Source of the DNA: Udeniomyces pyricola
Taxonomy: Eukaryota > Basidiomycota > Tremellomycetes > Cystofilobasidiales > Mrakiaceae
Assembly: GCA_039545295.1 (NCBI GenBank)
Contig: BCIK01000028.1
Coordinates: forward strand, 102,760 to 166,759
Direction: 5' to 3'
DNA length: 64,000 nucleotides
Shown piece by piece: positions 1 through 9,902 of this stretch (positions are counted from its first letter, which is position 1; each line of letters opens with the position of its first letter). The position numbers and the translations under genes were made by a program. The notes under the pieces were generated by a model. It was not told where the DNA came from. It did not search any database and saw only the letters and a list, made by a program, of their open reading frames with translations.

Positions 1-94
1 TCTTCTTTCTTCTTTCTTCTTTCTTCTTTCTTCTTTCTTCTTTCTTCTTTCTTCTTTCTTCTTTCTTCTTTCTTCTTTCTTCTTTCTTCTTTCT
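1..94. repeat. Heptanucleotide microsatellite
   Basis: A perfect tandem array of the 7-base unit TCTTCTT, about 13 copies, runs from the left edge of the window and decays near base 94. It may extend further left. It lies downstream of the DUG3 stop and has no coding signal. Confidence 0.9.
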
Positions 95-504
95 TTTCCT
101 TTATTTCTCCCTCATTTGAATTTCTTTTCAAAAACCCAAAGAGAGAGAGAGAAACAATGACAAGCGAAAAAATAAATCATATATGTCTTTTCTCCCCTTA
201 CCCCCCCCCCTCCCCGTGGTCTTGAATTTCTTCTTCGCCGTCGTCGTCGTCGATGGCCGCGAGGAATCGTCTGAAGAATGACGAGATCAATTCGTGATGG
301 TCCGTTATATATGAATGATGATGCGTCCGTCCTCTTCCAAGGCCAAAAAAAAAAAAAAAAAAAAAAAGAAGAAGAAAACAAGACCCCGAGCTATGGATGG
401 ATGTATCTAGAGCCCCAAACCCATCTGCACGTCCCAAGGGTCCATTCACCGTCATCGTCACCGTCATCGTCACCGTCGTCGTCGTCGTCGTCAGCAATCA
501 AGAC
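95..504. other. Region downstream of DUG3
   Basis: This holds the probable 3' untranslated region of DUG3. I see a 23-base A tract at 345-367 and GTC/GTCGTC-type simple repeats at about 235-255 and 450-492. No gene is supported. Confidence 0.5.
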
Positions 505-3473
505 TCAAAGACGGACCCTACCACCAGCACTGGTTGTAGAGGGCAAGATGGATGCGGTGGTAGGGGTGAGAGAGGAATATTCATCGAGGATAGGGATTTG
601 AAGGAGGTTTTGGTTGGGGGTGATCATGAGGAGGGTGTTGGTTGGGATCCTGAAGTGGGGTTTGAGGGTGAGGATATGGTTGGGGTGGGTTCGGTTTGGG
701 GGAAGGAAGGAAGGAGGGGGGGAGGGGGGAGGTGATGAGGGATGAAAGAAGAAGGAAGAAGGAAAAGGAAGGAAGAAAAGACAGGTTTTAGAGATTTGAA
801 GAAAAAAAAAGCGATGAGATGACAAAATTGTTCCCCTTCTCTCTCCCGCTCCTCCCACTCGCTGAAAAAAAAAAAGGGGGGGGGGGGGAAAGGAGAGCAA
901 CGAGTCAAGAACTTACTCCATCCAATCTGAGCGTTCAAATGTGAGCGGTTCCGAAGCAATCAAGATCAAGGGGTCCGGTCGGATGGCGCCGTGGGCCATA
1001 CGGTACGAGCCTGAGTTTGGTGGGGATTCCGTCTGAGAGAGAAGAAGGGGTCGGTTGGAGAGAAGGGCGGGCGGGGAGGAGGGGGGGATGATTGGAAAAA
1101 GGGAAGAGAAGGAAAGGAAGTTGAGGGCAGGTTTATGCATGGGCGAAGTATGTGAATGAAAACATGAGAGGGGAGGAGGGGAAGGGGAGAAGATTCTGAG
1201 AAGAAAAAAAGGGACACGAACGAAAGAGGTACCGGAGGAATAGAACAGCGAAGCCGCCTCTTTGTCTAACGAGGATATATATCTGTATAACCCAACGACC
1301 ATATAGTTCACACGAAAGCACTACTCAGTTTTTCGTCTTTTATATATAAAAAGGGTGGTTCTGTTTGGAAGTATTGGGTGTTTGGAGTTACGGGTGTGAG
1401 TGGATCTTACCTAGTCACCACGACGCTCTCTCCATCCGTCACGCAAAAGTTCAACAAGCTCGGTTCTTCCGCGCCGGCTTCCTTGGTCCATCGGTTGATG
1501 GCTTCGATGGTCTTGAGCATGGCGTCCTTGAGGACTTTTGGGGAAAAGGGCGAAGACCGATGATGATGATGATGATGATGGGATGGATGTTGCGATGTAG
1601 GAGAGGAAGAAGAAGCTTGAGGGGTAGAACCGGCGATGATAGGTGGAGAAGGGATTGTTGATGAGGAAGAAGTCGAAGACGTAGTAGTGGTGGTAGTGGT
1701 GGTGATGTTAGGGGAGGTAGTCAAAGGTGGGAAAAGCAGATGTTGTGGGAGAAACGAGAGGAACAACGCAAACGACCATTCCGAATCTAGCCAAACCGCC
1801 CACAATGGCACAAACAAACCAACCAAAACAAAACAAAAGATGATGTCTTTGACGTCAGATCTCATGGTCCAAGATGACGTTTGCATCGACCATCGTCACG
1901 ACTGACCGGTTGAGCCCTGAGGAAAGAGGAATAGGCTTTCTGGCAGAGACGTTTGGAGCCGGCGTTTGATTTTGGCGAACGAAGAGATACCACCGTTATG
2001 CATCCACTGATGTTCAAGATAAGAAAAAAAAAAGGACACAGACAGCCAATCGTTATTGTTAGAAGGTCGAGCTCAGGAAAATGGACGAGGGCGTGAGAGA
2101 GGGGAGCAGGGAGAGAAACCCAAACGGTTAGAGAACGTACCATGAGTCGACCAAAGGACCAGGGATGGCAATTCTGCTCAGAGAGTGCTCCAGATGTAGA
2201 GGCACGAACATGAGCACTGAGCCCCACAATCGTAACGAGCGCAATACAAGAAACCACATGTAGCGTTCGTGCGTCAGAACTAGGATGGCTTGGGATCGGG
2301 AAAGCAGAAGAGATAGAGAAGGAGAGAACGGGAGTTGATGAAATTCGCTTACAAGATGAGAGGAGACCGAATTTTTTCGGCCAGACGCGAGAGATTGTCG
2401 TTGTTCCAAGCCTTGATCAAATGAAGTGATCGGGTCGCAAGAGTGAGTGGAGAGACGGGGGAGAGGAGATGGATAAGAAGAAACCAGCAAAAAGATTGTG
2501 GTCGTGAGTATATGTATAGAATCGGCCTGGAGGCTCGCAACCAGTCGAGATGCATTCATAACTTATGGTCTCCCTTCTGAGCAAAATAAAAACAAAGAAA
2601 ACCTTGACTCACTGGAGTGATGGAATTGAAGATGCAAGGTTTCTGCCTTTCCTGATTCTCCTTCTCCATCAACTCCTTCTTCAACCGCTGTTCCTCCGCC
2701 TCTTCCTCCTCTTCATTCCCCATCTGTCCTCGAGCTCGACGCTGTCGACGACTATCTCCCTGAGCGCTATCTTCTCTCTCGAGATTGTTTGTCTCCTCGA
2801 GCGAGGACGAATTCCGATCGTCGACGGTCAGAGTCGCAGGGGTAAGGGTGGTAGGCGTATGATGAGTTTCAGAAGAAACATCGGCATCGTACCAACCTAC
2901 GCCGAAACCGTCACCGTTCATGGGACCTCTCGTCAAATCGAGACGAAGTTTAGCACCGAAGGATTGGTTGATGATGGAATGTGCTCTTTGAAGGGCGTTT
3001 GGATTGAAAATGGAGAAGGGCGTGGACATGAAGGAGTCATGGGTTGAAAAGAGAAGAGAAGGGATGAGTCAATTTAAGGAGGAGCAATGTGAATATATGG
3101 AGACCAGACTATAAGAATTATTACACTCACGGACGAGTTAGCAACTATGAGTGTGTCATGTGAGCCGGTGATAGACCAGCGACACGAACAATTCCGAGCG
3201 TCATGATCAGCGGCGGCAGCAGCAATAGCAGGAGACACGATCAAAGGCATCATCGCCAAAAGTCCCGCGTCGAACCATGAACGACCTCTCGGGAGAACGT
3301 ACATGGGAGAGAAGTATCGGCTCATGACCTTTGTAAACGACCTGATGAGAGCATAGTGACAAGCCATCAGGTCAGCACACGCGGATACTTGAAGCGACGT
3401 CGGACGCGACAGAGGTGGAGAGGAGGGAGAAGGTGATTGATTCTCAAGCCCAAGGTCTCACAAGTCGACACAT
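505..3473 (-). CDS. DUG3: Glutamine amidotransferase DUG3 (glutathione degradation)
   Basis: In yeast, Dug3 with Dug2 forms the cytosolic amidotransferase that cleaves glutathione independently of gamma-glutamyl transpeptidase. Exons on the minus strand: 3462-3473, 3303-3341, 3131-3144, 2613-2985, 2353-2411, 2141-2216, 1907-2006, 1411-1786, 1222-1282, 917-1032, 505-649; 1,371 nt, 456 aa. The protein opens with MCRL, so Cys2 is the expected class II amidotransferase nucleophile. Then come VVYKGHEP, LLTRPAHSIINQSF, NGDGFGVGWYD, WNNDNLSRLAEKI, FAHVRASTSGALSEQNCHP, MHNGGIS, GSTDSEW, EPSLLNF, EAASLFYSSG and ASEPLTFE, all in family order. A charged Glu/Lys/Arg insert of about 65 residues (roughly 60-125) separates the GDGFG and WNND blocks and has no counterpart in the yeast protein as I know it. 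The first exon is only 12 nt and the third 14 nt; they were accepted because the phase closes and the family N-terminus is restored exactly. Confidence 0.93.
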
Positions 3474-4238
3474 TCAGAAGGGATCCAGAGATGTTTGTGT
3501 TGGTAAAGGACGAGGAAGATATGTAGATCGAGGTTTCTTTCTGAACGGTGGGTTAATGGAGTGTACTGGGCAAGTGGGTATTGAAAGAAGACGTAGTGTT
3601 TGGTTGGCTGGTTGGTAGAAGTCAAGTTGTAATCCGTCCGGTCCGATTGAGGATGAGAGGTTTGAGCTACTTGGGCTCGATGTAGTTTTGTAGGTAAGTT
3701 GAGCTCGTGTGTTTCTGATAAGTCAGGTAAGGGTGACTATAGGAGAGGGTTGTAGAGAGGTAGCAGTGGGTTGAAGAGGGTGATGGATGCTGATGGGCGT
3801 CTTCTCTGTCAAACATCGTGCGCCAAATCGACGGACGTGTCGCGTCATCGGCCGCCGAATGATAAATCGACGTTATTAATCTACATTCACAAGCCCCTTT
3901 GACTCTTCTTTTATTTTATTGTTTGTCCGTTATTTTCACATCGAAGGACCCATACAGAACCAAGCACAGACTCAAGGCGATTGCGTAAACAAGAGTGAGC
4001 CCAACAACTCAAAGAAAGGCATGACATATAAACGTAACAAGAGTCGTGAGATAGATGGACAGGTGGTCATGGTTAAGGCTTTACTTGATGAACCTGAGTT
4101 GAGGAGAAAGAGAGAAAATAACACACAGACCGTGCACAGTCAACACCGGTGAGACGATCGAGTACGAATCACACTGCAAGGTTCAATAGTGCCAAGAAGA
4201 AGAAGAAGAAAAGGTAATGAGGAGCGGACGGTTCCTAC
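3474..4238. other. Intergenic: DUG3 promoter and CWC15 3' flank
   Basis: This 765-base gap lies between two minus-strand genes. The left part should hold the DUG3 promoter and 5' leader, the right part the CWC15 3' end, with an AAG-rich run at about 4193-4212. I see no coding, tRNA or repeat signal. Confidence 0.5.
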
Positions 4239-5568
4239 TCACTTGCCCATGAACTTGCGATGGAATTCCGTCCTAAGCAGGTCGTTGACAAACTCCTTCT
4301 TCTTGTTCTTATCCTCAGTGCCAGCAGCTTGGTTCTTGAAGATCAAATCTATGGAGCGAGCATGATGATGGTGGACAACGGGGAACGACAAATACGAATT
4401 TTGGAGGAGGATTAGTAAGAGCAAACACGACATTAGCTTCAGACAAAATCAACAAGCCGTCAGACACGATGGCTATGCCTCCTTCCCTCAACTTTCTCCC
4501 ATCTACAGACTTGAACTCAACGCACCATCGTCCCAACGCCTTCCGACGCGGAAGGAACCTGCTGCCGAGCTTCCGGCATCGCTCGATCCTCCAGGAGTCG
4601 ACTGGCCAAGCGCCGCGGCGAGATTGAGGAGCGGGTTTCCGACAGCTATCTCGGCCTCGCGCGAGGTCGCGTTGGATGCTGCCAAGGCGGCTTCCTGTGG
4701 GATGAGTCAAAGGTGGGGACAAAAGGCAAGCAAAGTTCATAAAAAAGGTGAACAGGGAGGGGGAGAGACGAGGCGACAGTGACGTTAAAGGAGGATTGTA
4801 TCAGTGACATGCGCTCAGGGCCGAGTAAGTCTCATACAGGTGAGCTATATGATGCATGGTACATCGGTGTTGACATGATAGCGATCACTGGCAGGGTGGG
4901 TGTACGCGCCGAAAAATTGATGCCCCCGTCGACTCATCATCTCCAACGCGTGATGAGGCAATACAAACAAGCTAGCATAACGACTTCAAACATGGATGAC
5001 TGACCTGCCTCTCCTTTTCCTCTGCCCTCTCCCGCTTAATCTTCTCGAGTTCTCTAAGCAGTTCGGCCGTATCGTCCTCGTCATCGTCCGAGTCGTCGTC
5101 AGAGTCGTCGTCGGAACCGTCCACATTGGCCTTCTTCTCGCCATCCTCCCCGTCCTTTGCCCCTTCACCGTCCTCGTCTCCATCTTCATCCTCATCGTCG
5201 TCATCATCATCCCTGTCGAGGCCGACAACTTCTTCCAGAACCTTCCTTCTCTTCCTTTCCTCCTCAGTTCCCGCCGCGTCGTCTCCCGCGCCCGAGGTGA
5301 CGCCCTCTATCCTCCTCCCTGGGATGACCAGCTCGGGTAGAGGCCCAAGACCCTGAGCCTTTCGCTTCTTGTCGACCGCCTTGCGTTCGGCAATGAGCAG
5401 CTGAACGCGAAGATCGGCGGACGCGACCTCGGAGGTCGACGTTTGGCCCGGTTGACGGAACTTGAGTTTGGTATGGGCGGCGAGGTCCTTGACGGAAAAC
5501 TGACGCGAGCCGCCTTTTTGTTCGCGACCCTGGGCCGGGTTCCATGTAGGTCGATGGGCGTTGGACAT
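4239..5568 (-). CDS. CWC15: Spliceosome factor Cwc15 (Cwf15)
   Basis: Cwc15 is a small structural protein of the Prp19-associated catalytic spliceosome. Exons on the minus strand: 5005-5568, 4526-4694, 4239-4348; 843 nt, 280 aa. The N-terminus has AHRPTWNPAQG and HTKLKFRQPGQ, the family signature. A long acidic stretch of Asp/Glu/Ser (about residues 110-165) follows, then a basic LLRELEKIKRERAEEKER coil. The C-terminus has GNPLLN, RRWDDDLIFKNQ and FVNDLLRTEFHRKFMGK, which define the family end. The start at 5568 is the only Met giving the conserved AHRP context. Introns are GT-AG, with phase 0 then phase 1. An Ala/Gly/Ser-rich insert of about 30 residues sits between GNPLLN and RRWDD. Confidence 0.96.
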
Positions 5569-6298
5569 GGCGGAGGGTGATGTTCAGGACGGAAGGGGGT
5601 GGGGGAGATAATTGAGAAGGGCACGCGATGGGAAGCGTGAGGAGAGGTCGAGTGGAAGGGAGTCGAAGAAGGGGACGTTCGTTGTGGGAGCGGTAGGTTG
5701 ATCGATGTGCACAGCCGAAATCGACAAGTCGAACGTGGCGATTTAAATTGGGGTTTTTCTTGTATTTGATTTACTGCATTCCATGCATGATTGATCCATC
5801 ATCCTCCTTGCGCTCGCATACTATTGGATCAAGACGTTACCATCAAATGAACCCTCCTCCACACATCTGCCAGAAAGAGGTCGACTGTATATCCCATGTT
5901 CCATCACGCACTGCGCTCATGAAGCGCGCATGAAGTTGCAGATTTCGACTCGGACCGCCTCTTCTTATCTTCGAGCCTTCCCTTGGAGTCTTCCGTTGGC
6001 CATGTCAATCCAGGGGGCTTACAAGATTCGAAAGATAGCCATGGTGCGTGAAAGAAACACGCGTGTTGCTTCAGTCCCCGAACAACATACATCATCGTAC
6101 ATCACCATACATCACTCATCATTGCTTTCCCAGCGCGACATTGTCAATCGACCAGTACCAGCTTAAACACCTACTTCTCCTGTTCCATTTTTGGACCCCG
6201 TATCATCTAGTAAGCCCCTTGGAGTGCTTTCGTGGAACGGACATTTCTCTTTGGGGCGCTGATCGAAGGATTCCTTTGTGCATACAGGCTCTGCAGAC
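5569..6298. promoter_or_regulatory. Divergent intergenic region, CWC15 and small secreted gene
   Basis: About 730 bases lie between the CWC15 start (minus) and the next plus-strand start, so the region must hold the CWC15 promoter and, if the small gene is real, its promoter too. I see no clear TATA box or repeat. No additional gene is supported. Confidence 0.4.
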
Positions 6299-6619
6299 AT
6301 GAAGCTCCTTTCGACGGCATTGCTCCTCTTCTCCATCATCTCCCTCTCCCTAGCGACTTTGATCCCGAGCGACGCGGCAGGACGTACGTTATCGACACGA
6401 AAACAATACGACGAATCACCCGGCCAGCCTGGCAAGCCCGACCTCTCTCAGTACCGCAGGGCGTCGGATGATACCGATGACGACCCGGAGGCCAACAAGC
6501 GCAGGATGAGGGGACCAAAGGGAAACTCGGGCAGACCCGACTCGCAGGGAGAAGGTGGAATCAAGGGTGTACCTTGTGTTGGGGAGTGTAGGCCGATCGA
6601 TCGAGTTACGTCTCTTTGA
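6299..6619 (+). CDS. Small putative secreted protein
   Basis: An uninterrupted 106-residue frame with a convincing signal peptide: Met-Lys, then a hydrophobic core of about 16 residues, with possible cleavage after residues 19-27. The mature part is hydrophilic, rich in Gly, Pro, Asp, Arg and Ser, with dibasic sites (RR near 53, KRR near 67) and only two Cys, in a VPCVGEC motif near the end. I do not recognise a family. It could be a small secreted or processed peptide of the effector-candidate type, or a chance frame, since no homology anchors it. It sits alone between CWC15 and DMC1. An upstream in-frame Met at 6278 would place residues before the signal core and is less likely. Confidence 0.45.
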   Translation: MKLLSTALLLFSIISLSLATLIPSDAAGRTLSTRKQYDESPGQPGKPDLSQYRRASDDTDDDPEANKRRMRGPKGNSGRPDSQGEGGIKGVPCVGECRPIDRVTSL

Positions 6620-7113
6620 GAGTGTGGTAGACGGATGGGTAGGGGTGTGGTTGTGGACTTGTGGTATGTTGACCACCGAGGCTGCAGAAGTTGAACGTTG
6701 GGCGCCTTGGGCGGAATTGGTCGTCGCTGGACGCGTGTTACATCATCGGCGCGACGCGTGCAGCCACATAGCCAGCGCGTGAGGCGATCAGCTGTTACAC
6801 GTGGTCTGCTGGCGTAGTTGAACGGCGAGTCAGGCTGGATACAAAATTTATACAAGCTCAAACAATAGACAGTTACATCGGCTTACGTGTTATGTTTCGA
6901 TGCATCCATCGGGTGGTGCCATGCGGCTACCTCACAGTCTCCCGGAGAGGCCAAAATGAATCGGAATGAAATTAAAAACACACAAGGTCATCATGCATCA
7001 TGTTCTAACGTTTCAACTTCCAGTCGGTCGTCCCAACTGTCTGTCATTCCAACCATCACCCTGCAGACGATCCCATCTGTCCAACTTACCCCCTTCTCCA
7101 AATCACACCCACC
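6620..7113. other. Intergenic upstream of DMC1
   Basis: About 490 bases separate the small secreted gene from the DMC1 start. It should contain the DMC1 promoter. I see pyrimidine-rich sequence near 7040-7110 but no recognisable element, repeat or RNA gene. Confidence 0.4.
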
Positions 7114-9412
7114 ATGTCTGACAACGAATCTGACGTCTGCCTCGCTTTCACACAGCCTAATGTCTCACGCTATCATGCATACACATACGAATCACTCACC
7201 CGTGCTCTCCTTGTACTTTCCACCTCTGGCTTCCGCCCTTGGCAGGACGTCATTCTTCACTTTGTCCACATCGACGACCTGATGTATGCATGCGATTATG
7301 TGTTCTGATCTTCGAACGTTGGTCGATGCTGATCGCCCCTTTTGTTGGCCGGTTGATACCTGGCCATCAGGTCCCACGTCGGTCCCTGAACCCATGCATC
7401 CTTCTCCTCACCTGACCCTAATTGCGAACTGACTATATGCAGCCCCAATTGCTGACTATATGCTGTCCTGATGGTTGCCATAACCACTTGGCCTATGCAT
7501 CCAACAAATACTTACACCCACTTTCGTAGGGCATCAACGCACAGGACATCACAAAGCTTAAAGCCGCAGGAGTCACCACAGTCCAATCCGTTCAGATGAC
7601 TCCTCGACGCACCCTCCTCAAGATCAAAGGTCTCTCCGAGGCAAAGGTCGAAAAACTCAAAGACGTGGCCACAAAACTTTTGCCTTCCAACATTAGTCAG
7701 TCCGTTGGCTCTCTGAGCAGTCCCGCTCCAAATCGACTGGCCCGACGGACTGACTCTTTGGGTTGTATGGCAACACCTCATGGTGCAGTATCCGGCTCAG
7801 AAGTTTCTGCTCGACGCGAGTCCGTGGTCACGATCTCAACAGGCTCCAAGGCCGTCGATGCTCTCATCAACGGCGGGATTGCCACCCAATCGGTGACCGA
7901 AGTATTCGGTGGGAACCATCTATAAGCCATCGTTTCGGAATACACACCACCTGCTGACACCACGCCAGCACGTTAGCTAACAAAAAAAGCATCCTCTTAC
8001 CACCTTCTATTTTTCTTTTCTCTCCCTTTGGTCGTTCTTCGCAGGCGAATTTCGAACCGGGAAAACGCAGCTTTGTCACACACTTTGTGTGATGGCTCAA
8101 CTTCCCGTAGACCTTGGTGGAGGTGGTGGAAGTAAATCCTCATCTCTCTTTCACAGCTTTCATCAGTCCTATACTGCCTACGCTGAAGGAAATGTGACCT
8201 GCTCAGAGGCCGCTTATCTCGATACGGAGGGCACTTTTAGGCCCGATAGAATCAAGTCCATTGCCGAACGAGCGGGCGTCGACGGAAATCTTGCTCTCAA
8301 TAACATCACGTACGCTCGGGCTTACAACTCTGAACAGCAGGTAACTGTGACCTCTGTGTACTTTGATTGTGGCTCGATGCAATGAAACAGCTGATGTTGG
8401 ACAGTCATTTCTCTTGATCGACTTTAGCTCGAGCTCATCAACGAGCTAGCCCTTCGCTTTGGCGATGATGGCACATATCGACTTCGCAAGTCCTTTCTGA
8501 CAGTACCTATGAATCAGATTCATTGGGCAGATGGTTCCACTGGCTGACATTCACCTCATCGAACTCGAATGCATTAGTCATCGTACGCGAAGCGTCATCA
8601 GGATAGATGGAGTGGTTCCCTTGGTCCAGGATGCTCTGATCATCGCTCTTGCTCTCCCCGCATCTCCTCACTCTTTCTCACTCTCCCCCATGATCAGATC
8701 GACAGCATCATGAATTTATTTAGGCAGGACTACTCTGGTCCGTGACGCTGATGATCACCTCGTCGTCGTGATGTTTCCTGTTCCTTTCGCTCATCTCACC
8801 CCACTTATCCGCATGGATCTTGCTGGATCCCTGCAGGGAGGGGAGAGCTCAGTACGAGACAACAAGCTCTCACGACCATGCTTTCCCGACTAGCCAAACT
8901 TGCTGAAGAGGTAAGATGAACTGATTGATGAACTCCGGGATCTAGATAACAATCATCTCTATTGATTCCCGTGTGCTCAACGGACATGCTCTTTCTCAGT
9001 TCAACGTTGCCGTTCTCATGACGAACCACGTCCAAGCGGATCCTGGTCAGTTACTGCTATTCAAATGGTAGAGTCCACATATACATGTTGCCTCTGACTA
9101 ATTATGTTAATCGATGTTGCCTTGCATGTATCCCAGGAGCCCAGCTCATGTTCGCCGCTGCATCATCTGCCAAGTGAGTTTTCTTGCTCTGGGCTCTTTG
9201 TTCTCTGTGACAGCAGTCGGAAGCGAATGACGCCGTGTGTTTCTCATTTCAGACCCGTCGGTGGTCATGTCCTCGCCCATGCTTCGGCGACGAGATTGCA
9301 GCTCAGAAAGGGGCGAGCCGAAGAGCGGGTCTTGAAAATCATGGACAGCCCAGATGTGGCAGAAGGCGAGGCTAGCTACAAGCTGAGCGCTGGAGGGTGG
9401 GAAGACGTGTAG
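7114..9412 (+). CDS. DMC1: Meiotic recombinase Dmc1 (RecA/Rad51 family)
   Basis: Dmc1 forms filaments on single-stranded DNA and performs strand exchange between homologues in meiosis. Exons: 7114-7134, 7246-7283, 7371-7377, 7530-7695, 7789-7908, 8045-8131, 8207-8340, 8428-8485, 8578-8582, 8698-8737, 8837-8910, 9000-9045, 9137-9173, 9254-9412 with the last exon starting at 9253; 993 nt, 330 aa, close to the human and yeast proteins. Visible are the N-terminal HhH region ([15 protein letters not shown]), Walker A GEFRTGKT (about 118-125), [21 protein letters not shown], Walker B LLIIDS, SGRGEL, RQQ..TMLSRL, the ADPGA loop and [19 protein letters not shown] and ADPGA point to Dmc1 rather than Rad51. 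Exons of 7 and 5 nt and a GC-AG intron (donor GCAAGT at 8486) are needed to restore the consensus. The first intron, 111 nt, is in frame without a stop, so it might be retained. Confidence 0.96.
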
Positions 9413-9902
9413 GATGGGTCAGCAGCCCACACGGTTGAAGACTGCAGACTGCAGGTCGAGCGCAGAATCGAAGGGTTGCGCAGTGAATGGCGGCACTGCT
9501 TTTTCAAGTGTGAGCTTGCCTATGTCATTGACTGAGATGTGGGAGCGTGATCGTGCAAGGGATATTTGAAAGACCCACTAGGTGAATGATTGAGATATTT
9601 TCGAGCGTAGTAAAAAAAAACTAAACTAGAGACGTACATCTTGAGCAAGTGGAGAGAAAGAAGCGGCGACTGTAGGAGCGACGATGATAAAATGATTGAA
9701 TGATTGAAGTCTGAAGTGAAGCGACTACTTCAGTTGATGGACGAGCGAATATTTCCTGAATAAACCGGGAACCCCCGAACGTCGACCACTCCCATTCCAT
9801 CCTTCTCCTTTCCGACCTCTCTCTTCTCTGCTTGCCCCCCCACCCAGGACAGCACCGTCTTCTCCCTCCTCCTCTACCGTTCCACCTAACCTCCTCCGTT
9901 CC
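9413..9902. other. Intergenic between DMC1 and KRE33
   Basis: About 490 bases hold the DMC1 3' end and the KRE33 promoter. A pyrimidine-rich stretch (about 9780-9900) precedes the KRE33 ATG. No gene or repeat is supported. Confidence 0.4.

Noticed and set aside
3074..3367. Minus-strand frame containing CRWSITGSHDT, first considered as the DUG3 N-terminus
   Set aside because: Its Cys would be internal and it does not match the family; splicing through 3462-3473, 3303-3341 and 3131-3144 in another frame gives the exact consensus.
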